IMG/VR virus record: IMGVR_UViG_3300037193_000521
Location: 1 to 52,554 of that record
Length of the DNA stretch: 52,554 nt
Direction: 5' to 3' (one strand)
DNA from: a virus
A program made the translations under genes and the position numbers. This document shows, one piece after another, positions 9,590-16,633 of the stretch (its first letter is position 1; each line of letters begins with the position of its first letter). Under the pieces are notes generated by a model, which searched no databases, was not told the origin of the DNA, and was given only the letters and a program-made list of their open reading frames with translations.

Positions 9590-9784
9590 ATGGACTCAAG
9601 CCGCGCCGCCCTGATCGAAGACATCCGCGACTGGGAGGCACGCGGCAGCGAGCGAATTTACGCCACCGTCGTCGACCGGCGCAGCATCGCGCTGTTCCGC
9701 GAGGACCTGCCGGTCGACGACGAGGCGCTTTCCAGGCTTCTCGACGAGCGGGCTGCAGCACCGCGCAACATTTCAACCCTCTGA
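9590..9784 (+). CDS. Small hypothetical protein after the spanins
   Basis: 64 residues, charged, no recognised motif. It begins three bases after the Rz stop and ends 12 bases before the next virion gene. Similar small genes are common here in Burkholderiales prophages, but I cannot name a role. Confidence 0.65.
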   Translation: MDSSRAALIEDIRDWEARGSERIYATVVDRRSIALFREDLPVDDEALSRLLDERAAAPRNISTL

Positions 9785-9796
9785 CAAGGAGCAATA

Positions 9797-10213
9797 ATGG
9801 CCCAACAATTTTCTGTGGCGGTGCGCAACGCCCGCCTTGACGCCTACGAATCAACCGTCGGCACCGCCCCGAAGCTGCGCTTCTACAGTGGCGCCCAGCC
9901 CGCCAACTGCGCTGCCGCGCGCTCGGGCACGCTGCTCGCCGAACTGACCCTGCCGTCCGACTGGATGGCGGCCGCAGCCAGCGGCGCGAAGGCGATGGCT
10001 GGATCGTGGTCCGGCACTGGCGCAGCGGCGGCCGGCGCAGGCACCAATATCGGCCACTTCGCCATCATGGATTCGGCTGGCACCACCTGCCACCACCAGG
10101 GCAGCGTCACCGTCACCGGCGGCGGCGGCGATATGACCGTCGACAACATCAACCTTGCCCAGAACCAGGCGGTATCGGTGACAGGCTTCACGCTCACCGA
10201 CGGTAACGCATGA
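9797..10213 (+). CDS. Probable virion (tail or fibre-associated) protein
   Basis: 138 residues, Ala/Gly/Thr-rich and predicted to be mainly beta-structured. Its layout (LRFYSGAQPA, later IGHFAIMDSAG and a Gly-rich stretch) resembles small proteins of phage tail-fibre modules and is similar in style to the product at 47620. AAGGAGC lies just before ATG 9797. The stop overlaps the next start. The exact role is unknown. Confidence 0.75.
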   Translation: MAQQFSVAVRNARLDAYESTVGTAPKLRFYSGAQPANCAAARSGTLLAELTLPSDWMAAAASGAKAMAGSWSGTGAAAAGAGTNIGHFAIMDSAGTTCHHQGSVTVTGGGGDMTVDNINLAQNQAVSVTGFTLTDGNA

Positions 10214-10632
10214 GCACGATCCGTGACCGCATCCTGGCGCGGCGCGATCTGGATGCACTGCGGGAGGCGAAGGACCTGGACGGCCTGGCCGCCGCCCTGA
10301 ACACCGAGGTGCATGCCGTACTCACCGAGAGCTGGGTCGATGCGCCGGGCATCATCAACCGCTGCCCCAGCGGCAAGTCGATCCTGCGCAAGCTGAAGGC
10401 CGGCGCCGGCGCCGACGCGATCATCGAGATGGCATGGCAATCGCTGGTGTTCGGCAAAGGGCTGGACTTCGGCGCGGCCAGCACCCTGAACAGCATCGAC
10501 GAGATGCGGCCGGCGCTGGGATTCACCGACACCGAGGTGGCCGAGCTGCAGGCGCTGGGCCAGCAGCCGGTCTATGTCACCCGCGAGCAGGTGAACGACG
10601 CCATGTACAACCCTGACGGATCGGAGAAATAA
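10210..10632 (+). CDS. Hypothetical virion-cluster protein
   Basis: 140 residues, helical and charged; no recognised motif. It overlaps the upstream gene by ATGA and is followed by a GTG-started gene after two bases, so it is translated from the same late mRNA. Possibly an assembly factor of the neighbouring fibre proteins; this is inference from position only. Confidence 0.7.
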   Translation: MSTIRDRILARRDLDALREAKDLDGLAAALNTEVHAVLTESWVDAPGIINRCPSGKSILRKLKAGAGADAIIEMAWQSLVFGKGLDFGAASTLNSIDEMRPALGFTDTEVAELQALGQQPVYVTREQVNDAMYNPDGSEK

Positions 10633-10634
10633 CC

Positions 10635-11009
10635 GTGCCAGCCACCAAAGCCTATTCCTCATTCTTCGCCGCCAGCACCAGCGTTGCTGCTGGAACGACC
10701 AAGGCCAGCCCGGTCACCGGCAGCACGGTCGATGCGCGCACCGCCTACGGTGGCGAGCTGACCTGGCGCATCACCAACGGCGGCGCGCTGGGCGCGGCGT
10801 GCACCATCATGTTCCAGACGTCGGATGACGGGACCGACTGGTACGACTACTTTGCCGTCAGCAGCAGCGACCTGGTGTCCGGCACCGTCACGCAAGGCCC
10901 GAGCGTGACGATGGGCAGAGGCGGCATGTACCTGCGCGCCATCGCCTACGGCAACACTACCAACGCCTGCACCGTCGAGGCCGGCATCCAGATGGTGACG
11001 GCTCTGTAA
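10635..11009 (+). CDS. Hypothetical virion protein, beta-rich
   Basis: 124 residues, started at GTG 10635. It is rich in Thr, Ser, Ala and Gly with alternating hydrophobics, and has the sequence DDGTDWYDY typical of compact beta-sandwich phage surface proteins. Its last base is shared with the next start codon (TAATG). The function is unknown; a fibre or decoration protein is likely. Confidence 0.7.
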   Translation: MPATKAYSSFFAASTSVAAGTTKASPVTGSTVDARTAYGGELTWRITNGGALGAACTIMFQTSDDGTDWYDYFAVSSSDLVSGTVTQGPSVTMGRGGMYLRAIAYGNTTNACTVEAGIQMVTAL

Positions 11010-12364
11010 TGGCGTCACCGCGCTATCAGCCGCGTTCCATTGCCCGGATCGACCGGGCAAATGCGCTTGGCGCCAAGGTCATCGAATGCTTCCCGCTCAA
11101 CGGCTCGTATGTCACCGCGTCGGGGAAGCTGTTCAACATCGGGGGCGGCGCCAGCCGTGGGCTGTCTCCACGCGGCGGGCACAGCCTGCGCGGTTCCGGC
11201 TCGTCGGCGCGCGCCAGCGCCAGCCTGAACCTGGCGGCCCACAGCAAGATCACGGTCGCATTCTGGCTGTACTGGGACAGCTACGCCAACACCGACAATT
11301 TTGCGCTTGAGTTTACCAACGGTTTTAACACAGGGGCCAATGGGTTCTATTTCAATCCGAATAGCAGCAGCCCGTCCGGGGTGTTCGCCATCACGGCGTA
11401 CAATACCGGTACTGGCGGCGCCAATGGCGGCTACTTCTCGCGCCCATCTGCTGGGGAGTGGCACCGCATCCTGGTCACCATCGAGCGCAATGCGTCATCG
11501 GCGCTGTGCTGTGCAGTGTATGTGGATGGTGTGCAGCAGACGGTTACCCAAAATCTTTTCGGTTCGCTGACGGGAAATTTCGCCAACAGCACGTTGCACC
11601 TTTTGAGCCGCAACGGTGCCAGCTTATACGGCACCGGCAACCTTGAACTGCTCACGGTCTATGCGGGCGCGCTGACGGCGGCAGAGGCCGCAGAGGATTT
11701 TCGCAACCCCTATCAAGTCTTCGCGGAACCGGAAGAAGAGGACGAGCCGGCGCCGAGCGGTGACGGCGGAATCAGCGCCACCCTGAACGCGACGCTGGCG
11801 CCAGCGACCCTTGCGGCGACTGCAGCGCTCGCGTCCACGGCGGGGCTCGCAGCGTCATTGGCGCCCGCCACGCTCACCGCCGCCGGCGCCCTGCCGATTG
11901 CCGGTTCGCTGTCCAAGCAACTGGACCCGGCCACCCTGGTCGCGACTGCCGTTGTGGCCGATGAACCATCAGGTGGCGACGGGATCTCGGCCTCGCTGAA
12001 CGCCCAGCTTGCCCCTGCGACCCTGGCCGCATCCGGCGCGCTGACGATCCGCCCAGCGCTGGCGACCACCCTGCAGGACACCACGCTCGCGGCATCCGGC
12101 CAGCTCGCTACCGTCGCCGGCCTGTCACGTTCGCTCGACGATGTCGCCTTGGCGGCGCACGCCAGTTCTCCCGTCGTGGCCCAGCTCGCGGCCACCCTGG
12201 CCGACGCCACCCTGGTCGCACGCATGCGCAGCGTGGTGCTCGATACCCTGCCGGCGCCCAGCTCGCGCACCATGTACGTCAGCGCCGAACCCCGATCATT
12301 TTTCGTGCCGGCCGATGCAATGACCTACAGCGAGCCCGAAGAACCCCGTACAATCCAGGCTTGA
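11009..12364 (+). CDS. LamG-like fibre protein with seven 21-residue repeats
   Basis: 451 residues. Residues about 20-230 look like a concanavalin A-like (LamG) beta-sandwich: ITVAFWLYWDS, the GEWHRILVTIER strand and YVDGV, which suggests glycan or cell-surface binding. Residues about 250-415 hold about seven repeats of 20-25 residues with the core LAPATLAA, broken by DEPSGGDG linkers. The C-terminus (SRTMYVSAEPRSFFVPAD) resembles the end of the protein at 48048. It is the last gene before a strong terminator, so it closes the late unit. A receptor-binding or virion-surface role is inferred. Confidence 0.8.
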   Translation: MASPRYQPRSIARIDRANALGAKVIECFPLNGSYVTASGKLFNIGGGASRGLSPRGGHSLRGSGSSARASASLNLAAHSKITVAFWLYWDSYANTDNFALEFTNGFNTGANGFYFNPNSSSPSGVFAITAYNTGTGGANGGYFSRPSAGEWHRILVTIERNASSALCCAVYVDGVQQTVTQNLFGSLTGNFANSTLHLLSRNGASLYGTGNLELLTVYAGALTAAEAAEDFRNPYQVFAEPEEEDEPAPSGDGGISATLNATLAPATLAATAALASTAGLAASLAPATLTAAGALPIAGSLSKQLDPATLVATAVVADEPSGGDGISASLNAQLAPATLAASGALTIRPALATTLQDTTLAASGQLATVAGLSRSLDDVALAAHASSPVVAQLAATLADATLVARMRSVVLDTLPAPSSRTMYVSAEPRSFFVPADAMTYSEPEEPRTIQA

Positions 12365-12399
12365 TCCATCTCTCCAGCCGCCTCTTCTGTGCGGCCTTT

Positions 12400-12428
12400 G
12401 CCCTGTCCTCACCGGCAGGGCTTTTTTT
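12400..12428 (+). terminator. Rho-independent terminator of the late transcript
   Basis: The stem GCCCTG/CAGGGC (12400-12405 with 12416-12421) is followed directly by seven T residues (12422-12428). It lies 36 bases after the stop of the LamG-like gene. Confidence 0.9.
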
Positions 12429-12443
12429 CGTCATAGCTCAACC

Positions 12444-12472
12444 TTGACCGTTCTGCGGTGTTATAAGATATG
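12444..12472 (+). promoter_or_regulatory. Promoter after the late terminator
   Basis: TTGACC (12444-12449) is a near-consensus -35. The AT-rich stretch 12461-12477 contains possible -10 boxes, GATATG with a 17-base spacer being the best spaced. It restarts transcription for the small genes at 12502 and beyond. Confidence 0.55.
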
Positions 12473-12501
12473 CTATAGGAAAATGAATATTGGAGGCTGA
12501 C

Positions 12502-12681
12502 ATGTTTGAGTTGATCCTGGAAGACTTCGGCATCACCAAGCGCCGCGTGGCGATCGCCGCCGCGCTGGCGGTTCCCGCCGCCGTCATGATCGCGATCTAC
12601 GGCGCGCCGATCACCTACACCCTGGGCGGCGCAGCGACTGGCTATCTTTTTGCAACTCTGGTACATAAATCGAACCAATAG
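12502..12681 (+). CDS. Small membrane protein
   Basis: 59 residues with one long hydrophobic segment (about 14-35) and a second weaker one near the C-terminus. GGAGG lies seven bases before ATG 12502. It is encoded alone behind its own promoter, outside the late operon, so it may be expressed in the lysogen. A membrane-located superinfection-exclusion role would fit the position but nothing in the sequence proves it. Confidence 0.7.
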   Translation: MFELILEDFGITKRRVAIAAALAVPAAVMIAIYGAPITYTLGGAATGYLFATLVHKSNQ

Positions 12682-12767
12682 TTGCACACTGCTCGCTGGT
12701 TTTGAGTTAAAGTAACGTTGCAGTACGAAAACCAATAACAGCAACGTCTACTACCCAGGGAGCCGCC

Positions 12768-13058
12768 ATGAGCCAAGATGCCACCACCGCCGCCTCGATC
12801 ACCGATAAAGAAATCCAGGCTGCCAACAACATGTTCGACGAAGCGATCCGCCAGCTCAAGCTGAAGAACGACGCCGCCCTGTCGCGCGCGCTCGAAGTCG
12901 CCCCGCCGATGATCAGCAAGATCCGCCACGGCCATATCCGCCTGGGCTCCAGCATGATCATCCGCCTGCACGAGACGACCGGCTGGGCCATCCGCACCAT
13001 CAAGGACGCACTGGACGAGAAGTGCCTGAAGCAGCTCGCCGTCGCGCCTGCCGCCTGA
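12768..13058 (+). CDS. Small helix-turn-helix DNA-binding protein
   Basis: 96 residues. Residues about 35-70 (DAALSRALEVAPPMISKIRHGHIRLG) match the helix-turn-helix of XRE-type regulators: a recognition-helix pattern VAPPMISKIRHG followed by a helix. GGGAG precedes ATG 12768. The gene lies between the late terminator and attP, an area where phages often keep lysogeny or host-modifying genes. The target is unknown. Confidence 0.75.
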   Translation: MSQDATTAASITDKEIQAANNMFDEAIRQLKLKNDAALSRALEVAPPMISKIRHGHIRLGSSMIIRLHETTGWAIRTIKDALDEKCLKQLAVAPAA

Positions 13059-13070
13059 TCGGACCCGGCC

Positions 13071-13193
13071 ATGAAAGGCATCTTCAGGAAGGAAATCACC
13101 GACAGCGACGGGGATTACGTCAAGCGCATCTACGTGCTTGGCGTCTGCGTGTACGAGAGCATCGTCCCGCGTCAGCTTGCGGCAAAGCTCTGA
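13071..13193 (+). CDS. Very small hypothetical protein
   Basis: 40 residues, charged N-terminus and a central hydrophobic beta-like stretch (IYVLGVCVYESIV). It starts 12 bases after the HTH gene with a weak GGA upstream. The reading frame has phage-like codon use. The function is unknown. Confidence 0.5.
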   Translation: MKGIFRKEITDSDGDYVKRIYVLGVCVYESIVPRQLAAKL

Positions 13194-13321
13194 CCAGCTT
13201 CACCCGCGCGCTGGCACTCGGGTAAAAGGCCAGCAGGCGCGCACGTCGGACGATCGGTCGACCCCGACCTAAAGCGGGCGAGGCCGGCGCGGGGCGCGCC
13301 AGTAACCCGAATTGGACCTTC

Positions 13322-13610
13322 CTCGGGCCGGCTGCGGGCAAACAGCCGGAAAGATGAGCCCGCGCGCGAGGGTGAGGGAAAGCGCTGGCGGCCTGGAAAG
13401 ACAGGCGCCACAGCAGAATGTCTCGGGAAATTTCGATCAACATCGGTATTTCAAGGGACCGGGGCATTCTGCTGTGGTGAATGCGCAGGCTGATGCGCCA
13501 ACTGGCGGACCACGGTTTCAAACGGTGGGTAGTCAGGGGCGGAAACAAGCGGAGAAGGCTCCGTATGCCGGAGATCAGCACCGGCCACCACTACCCATTC
13601 AGCAGTTTGA
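13322..13610 (+). ncRNA. Candidate structured non-coding RNA beside attP
   Basis: The 441 bases 13194-13634 hold no convincing gene but strong base-pairing. The best element is a hairpin at 13406-13479: 13406-13426 pairs with 13459-13479 over 21 bp (13 perfect pairs in a row, three G-U), and the inside folds again (GAAAT/ATTTC, then TCGAT with ATCGG around CAAC). Other pairs are CCGGCTG/CAGCCGG (13328-13349), GCCTG/CAGGC (13391-13406), CTCCG/CGGAG (13559-13573) and TGGGTAGT/ACTACCCA (13526-13597). The strand is assumed from neighbours. No known RNA family is recognised and no clear promoter or terminator frames it. Confidence 0.45.
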
Positions 13611-13634
13611 TCGCAGTTCCTTACAGGAGCCGTC

Positions 13635-13778
13635 ATGCCGCAACAGCCCCGCCCCACGAAAGAGCAGACCCGGGCCTATCTCCAGGAGCGCCAGCGCTCG
13701 AAGGAGCCGCCGCCGTCGATCGAGGAAATCCGGCGGCAACTCGGGTGGTTCCTCAAGCCCGATCCACGCACCGCCTGA
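13635..13778 (+). CDS. Small hypothetical protein before attP
   Basis: 47 residues, Pro/Arg/Glu-rich with a short helix (IEEIRRQLGWFLKP). CAGGAG lies seven bases before ATG 13635. Small proteins with this kind of TKEQ..AYL..R start are common in Burkholderiales phages, but no function is known to me. It lies between the RNA candidate and the left integrase-arm repeats. Confidence 0.6.
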   Translation: MPQQPRPTKEQTRAYLQERQRSKEPPPSIEEIRRQLGWFLKPDPRTA

Positions 13779-13801
13779 TACAGAACGTATGCCGAACAGA
13801 A

Positions 13802-13821
13802 CCTTGGGACTTCCTTGGGAC
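13802..13821. repeat. Left arm-type integrase site repeats
   Basis: Two direct copies of CCTTGGGAC (13802-13810 and 13813-13821), 11 bases apart. The same core recurs three times on the other side of the attP core in the same orientation, which is the layout of arm-type sites bound by the integrase N-terminal domain. Confidence 0.65.
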
Positions 13822-13872
13822 TTTGCGCGGCGTTGCGTGCGATTCCGCGTGCTTCCGCGAACTAAATGAGAA

Positions 13873-13890
13873 CGGCGCCCAGAGGCGCCG
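13873..13890. terminator. Hairpin left of attP
   Basis: CGGCGCC/GGCGCCG (7 bp) with the loop CAGA. It is followed by an AT-rich stretch but no clear T-run. It could stop rightward transcription of 13635 or leftward read-through from the integrase across attP. Confidence 0.4.
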
Positions 13891-13924
13891 CTTTCAAATT
13901 TCCCTTGTATTTCAAAGGGTTTAA

Positions 13925-13969
13925 TGGTCGGAGCGAGAGGATTTGAACCTCCGACCCCTAGTCCCCCAG
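13925..13969 (-). other. attP: attP core: 3' half of tRNA-Pro(GGG)
   Basis: Read on the minus strand, these 45 bases are an exact tRNA 3' half: anticodon loop CTGGGGG, anticodon stem ACTAG, variable loop GGGTC, T-arm GGAGG TTCAAAT CCTCT, acceptor strand CGCTCCG and ACCA. The 5' half is missing: the bases upstream do not form the anticodon stem, D-arm or acceptor. This is the identity block that restores a host tRNA-Pro gene after integration. It lies 26 bases from the integrase stop, on the side of its 3' end. Confidence 0.88.
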
Positions 13970-13995
13970 CCCAATGGGCTATCTTCCTTAACCCC

Positions 13996-15174
13996 TTACG
14001 CCGACTTCGCTTTTTCTTCGCGGTCAGGCGAACCTTGGGGAAATCCTTGGGACTGCAGGCGATCCTTGGGAGCGCCGCCTTCCATGAGGAAGCGCAGGTC
14101 GTCCATGTCGACGTGGGCATAAAAGCGGGCGGTGGTGGCGATGTCGGCATGGCCGAGCATCTTCTGGGCGGCCTTGAGGTTGCCGGTGCGGCGCACCAGG
14201 CGGGTGGCGGCAGTGTGCCGGTTGTCGTGGAAGCGCATGTCGATCGCCCCGACCTTGACCCGCTTGCGGCGCCAGCGCGACTTCATGCCCTCGTAGGACA
14301 CGGGGTAGCGCTTGCCCTTCTCCAGCCTATATTTCTTCTGGCTGCGCTGGCACAGGTAGGTGAACACGTAGACCGGATGCCGGCCGCGCTGGGGCGCGAT
14401 CACCGCGATCATCTCGTTGGTGAGCGGGACCGTGTGCGGGCGCTGGCCTTTCTGGATCACGGTGATGGTGCGGGCGTCCCAGTCGATCTGTTCCCACTTC
14501 AGGAAGCAGTTCGCCAGGCGCAGGCCCGACGCCAGCGAAAAGCGCCACACGTCGCGATAGCCGTCGCCCAGGTGCTCGACAAAGCCTGGTTCCTCGGCGG
14601 CCTTCAGCTCGCGCACGATCTCGCCGCGCTCCTTGAGCTTGTGCCCCTTCCAATCCGGCTCGTTGTCGAAGCGGGCGCGCCATTTGGACTTGGCCCGGGT
14701 GTAGAGCTTGCGCAGCAGGTCGACAGTGGTGCGGTTGACAGTGGCATTGGCGATGAGCGGGGCCGGGCTGCCGTCCTTCATCGTCTCGCGCCCCTTGAAG
14801 CGCTGGCCGCGCCGCCAGGCGACGAGCAGGGTGATGTCGTTGTCGGTGATCGAGGACAGCAGCCGGTCACCCCCGAAGTAGTTCACCAGCCGCTCCAGGT
14901 CGGTCCAGGTGGTGTCGGCGCCGGCGTGGAACTGGCCGACTTCGGTCCAGTAGCGGCCGGCGGCGACATCGAAGGTCAGCGGCGCATCGCCCTTCACCTG
15001 GGCGGCCTGGGCCTTCTCGGCGTCGAGCTGGCGCCGGGCGGCGTCTTTCGCCTGCTGCTCTACTACTTTGGCCGCTCGCTTTTCCGTTTTTCCCGTAGGG
15101 CCGTGAAAGCGACGACCGTCGAGCTTGAAGTCGTAGACGTAGGTTTTCTGCCCCGTGGGCTTGAAGACAGACAT
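13996..15174 (-). CDS. int: Tyrosine integrase
   Basis: 392 residues, from the ATG at 15174 (the longer open frame upstream reads Arg/His-rich shadow sequence). An arm-binding-like N-terminus (KTYVYDFKLDGRRFHG) and a core-binding domain precede the catalytic domain with R219 (SGLRL), K242, H316 and R319 in HDNRHT, H342 in GHADI and nucleophile Y352. It joins attP to a host tRNA-Pro gene and, with Xis, excises the prophage. The C-terminal 30 residues are low-complexity and overlap the right arm repeats. The Xis-like gene upstream overlaps its start by 112 bases. Confidence 0.95.
   Translation of the reverse strand: MSVFKPTGQKTYVYDFKLDGRRFHGPTGKTEKRAAKVVEQQAKDAARRQLDAEKAQAAQVKGDAPLTFDVAAGRYWTEVGQFHAGADTTWTDLERLVNYFGGDRLLSSITDNDITLLVAWRRGQRFKGRETMKDGSPAPLIANATVNRTTVDLLRKLYTRAKSKWRARFDNEPDWKGHKLKERGEIVRELKAAEEPGFVEHLGDGYRDVWRFSLASGLRLANCFLKWEQIDWDARTITVIQKGQRPHTVPLTNEMIAVIAPQRGRHPVYVFTYLCQRSQKKYRLEKGKRYPVSYEGMKSRWRRKRVKVGAIDMRFHDNRHTAATRLVRRTGNLKAAQKMLGHADIATTARFYAHVDMDDLRFLMEGGAPKDRLQSQGFPQGSPDREEKAKSA
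14033..14072. repeat. Right arm-type integrase site repeats
   Basis: Three copies of the CCTTGGG core (14033-14039, 14045-14053, 14064-14072), in the same orientation as the left pair. They lie inside the 3' coding end of the integrase, where they encode Pro-Gln-Gly type residues. The attP core lies between the two groups. Confidence 0.6.
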
Positions 15175-15389
15175 GGACTCTCCCTGCGCGTTTGTTCGGC
15201 GATGAACTCGGACAGGTCGGCGGCCGTGAACATGATGCGCTTGCGCTTGGCGCCCGTGCCGATAGCCACGTAGCGGATCTTGCCGGCGGCGATCAGCCCT
15301 CGAAGAAGCGTGCGCCCGACGCCAAGGCGGCGCGCCGCATCCTCGAAGTTGATCAGTTCCGGCCCGATTGCATCCCGGTTCGTCGTCAT
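15063..15389 (-). CDS. Excisionase-like helix-turn-helix protein
   Basis: 108 residues from ATG 15389. Residues about 14-65 form a MerR/AlpA-type winged helix: NFEDAARRLGVGRTLLRGLIAAGKI, then a wing RKRIMFTAADLSEFI. Such proteins bend DNA at attP or repress int. Its last 38 residues are Ser/Lys-rich and are read from DNA that also encodes the integrase start, so the tail may be a by-product of overlap. The start codon lies right against a promoter-like -10 (see 15390-15417), which leaves little room for a leader, so the true start or promoter is uncertain. Confidence 0.75.
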   Translation of the reverse strand: MTTNRDAIGPELINFEDAARRLGVGRTLLRGLIAAGKIRYVAIGTGAKRKRIMFTAADLSEFIAEQTRRESPCLSSSPRGRKPTSTTSSSTVVAFTALREKRKSERPK

Positions 15390-15417
15390 TATTCGCACCG
15401 ATGGTTTGAATATGCAA
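15390..15417 (-). promoter_or_regulatory. Promoter/operator copy before xis-int
   Basis: On the minus strand: TTGCAT (15417-15412), a 16-base spacer with AAACCATCGGTG, then CGAATA (15395-15390). It matches the sites at 21408, 22130 and 15727. Because ATG 15389 follows directly, it may act as an operator rather than as a normal promoter. Confidence 0.55.
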
Positions 15418-15450
15418 CCAGCATAATCGTGGTTGTGCAGGGAAAAGAAA

Positions 15451-15468
15451 GGCCGCCCGAAGGCGGCC
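15451..15468 (-). terminator. Terminator of the leftward early operon
   Basis: GGCCGCC/GGCGGCC (7 bp, 15451-15457 with 15462-15468) around a four-base loop. On the minus strand it reads TTCG in the loop and is followed by TTTCTTTTCC. It lies 20 bases after the stop of the gene at 15489. Confidence 0.8.
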
Positions 15469-15488
15469 AGGTGGGAGCGGCTTTGCCC

Positions 15489-15680
15489 TTACCGCTCCAG
15501 GGAGGAAAACATCACGCCCTCGGTCGAGCTGGCGCGCCGGGTCGGCAGCAGGCAGGCCAGCAGGACCACGCCAGAGATGATGAGCGGCGCGCAGATGAAC
15601 ACAGTGGTATTGAAGCCGGTGACGATAAGGAGGATGAACCAGACTGCAAATGCGAGAACGAACGATGCGGCGACGTGCAT
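15489..15680 (-). CDS. Small two-helix membrane protein
   Basis: 63 residues, with two hydrophobic segments (about 3-23 and 27-48) and a short polar tail. AAGGAG lies six bases before ATG 15680. It has its own operator-type promoter at 15727-15754 and its own terminator, so it is a one-gene unit between the dUTPase operon and xis-int. It may act on the cell envelope, for example in superinfection exclusion; this is a guess from topology and regulation. Confidence 0.7.
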   Translation of the reverse strand: MHVAASFVLAFAVWFILLIVTGFNTTVFICAPLIISGVVLLACLLPTRRASSTEGVMFSSLER

Positions 15681-15726
15681 GGCGGCTCCTTCGCGGTGGT
15701 TGGGTGATTCCTGCTTGCTGGTTAGA

Positions 15727-15754
15727 TAATCGCACCAGTGATGAAAAATTGCAA
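15727..15754 (-). promoter_or_regulatory. Promoter/operator copy before the 63-residue membrane protein
   Basis: Minus strand: TTGCAA (15754-15749), 16-base spacer ending in CACTGGTG, then CGATTA (15732-15727). The ATG follows 46 bases downstream behind a good ribosome site. Confidence 0.6.
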
Positions 15755-15759
15755 CCAGT

Positions 15760-15969
15760 TCAGACGCCGCCCGCGCGCTCGATCAGCACCGCCACCAGAC
15801 GCCGGCGCGCGTCCCGCTCGCCCATGCTGACGTGGCCGTGAAGGACACAGGCGCGGCTGTTCCAGGCCACCGTCAGTTCCCGGTGCTCGCACCGCACCGG
15901 CTCGCCTGTCTCCAGGGCGGCGCGCGGGAAGTGCGAGCACGATGCGCAGGTTTCGACTGGGCGGGTCAC
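15760..15969 (-). CDS. Small cysteine-containing protein, probably zinc-binding
   Basis: 69 residues. It starts at GTG 15969, overlapping the stop of the upstream gene (GTGA), which argues for translational coupling. Cysteines at CASC near residues 8-11, then one in VRCEH and one in RACVLHG could bind one zinc. Last gene of the coupled leftward series. Similar small zinc proteins are frequent in phage early regions; the role is unknown. Confidence 0.65.
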   Translation of the reverse strand: MTRPVETCASCSHFPRAALETGEPVRCEHRELTVAWNSRACVLHGHVSMGERDARRRLVAVLIERAGGV

Positions 15970-16163
15970 GGTTTGGCAAGAGCCGGGTCAACTTCGTGCC
16001 AGTCCTTGCTTGGCAACTTCATCAGGACTTGCCGCTTCGCCTCGGCCACGGCGTGCTCAAGCTTGAGCAGTTCGGTGTGACTGATACGAACCTCGGTGCC
16101 GCGCTCGTCCTTTAGGGTGATCCAGCAGGGGTATGGCCCCCAGACCTGTACGTTGATCGCCAT
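15966..16163 (-). CDS. Small hypothetical early protein
   Basis: 65 residues starting at ATG 16163, three bases after the dUTPase stop. The N-terminal part (VWGPYPCWITLKDERGTEVRIS) looks like a small beta-barrel and the rest like a helix. No family is recognised. It is coupled at its end to the gene at 15760. Confidence 0.65.
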   Translation of the reverse strand: MAINVQVWGPYPCWITLKDERGTEVRISHTELLKLEHAVAEAKRQVLMKLPSKDWHEVDPALAKP

Positions 16164-16165
16164 GA

Positions 16166-16633
16166 TCACGCCCCTGTCGAGCCCAGCCCGCCAGCGCCGC
16201 GCGCGGTGTCGCTCAGCTCGTCCACCTCGACGAAGGTGACGCGCTCGACCGGCACCAGCATGGCCTGGGCGATGCGGTCGCCGTTGCGGACCTGATGGGA
16301 CTCGCCATCGTCGCGTGTCAGCTTCACCATCACCTCGCCACGGTAGTCGCTGTCGATGACTCCAACGCAGTTCGCTAGTCGCACGTTGCTGCCGAAGCCT
16401 TGGCCGCTGCGCGAGAAGATCAGCATCACCCAGCCGGAGGGCACCTCGAAAGCCAGCCCCGTGTTGAAAGTTTGATGCCCCTTGAACGGCCAAGTGCGGC
16501 CGTCGCCATACGTCTGAACAGCATGCAACATTGGCACGTTGAAGCAGGCGTGCAGGTCGAAGCAGGCCGCTCCTTCGCTGCCGTAGGTCGGCAGCTTGGC
16601 GTCCGGGTGCAGCTTCTTGATTTTCAGTTCCAT
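16166..16633 (-). CDS. dut: dUTPase
   Basis: 155 residues, full length for a trimeric dUTP nucleotidohydrolase, which turns dUTP into dUMP and pyrophosphate and keeps uracil out of phage DNA. All five motifs are visible: AACFDLHA (22-29), FSRSGQG (73-79), GVIDSDYRGE (91-100), NGDRIAQ (117-123) and RGAGGLGSTG (145-154). An insert with TYGDGRTWPF between motifs 1 and 2 is longer than in bacterial enzymes and is typical of phage versions. It lies mid-way in the leftward early operon. Confidence 0.95.
   Translation of the reverse strand: MELKIKKLHPDAKLPTYGSEGAACFDLHACFNVPMLHAVQTYGDGRTWPFKGHQTFNTGLAFEVPSGWVMLIFSRSGQGFGSNVRLANCVGVIDSDYRGEVMVKLTRDDGESHQVRNGDRIAQAMLVPVERVTFVEVDELSDTARGAGGLGSTGA

Noticed and set aside
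13406-13479. Retron msd-like hairpin
   Set aside because: A long hairpin is present but no reverse transcriptase gene exists in the window.
13312-13869. A 185-codon rightward frame over the gene-free stretch
   Set aside because: Its composition is Arg/Pro/Ser-rich with unnatural codon use, it runs over the better-supported gene at 13635, and the DNA is better explained by RNA stems.
13925-14001. A complete tRNA-Pro gene on the minus strand
   Set aside because: Only the 3' half (13925-13969) is tRNA-like; no D-arm or 5' acceptor CGGAGCG is present where it should be, so it is an attP core.
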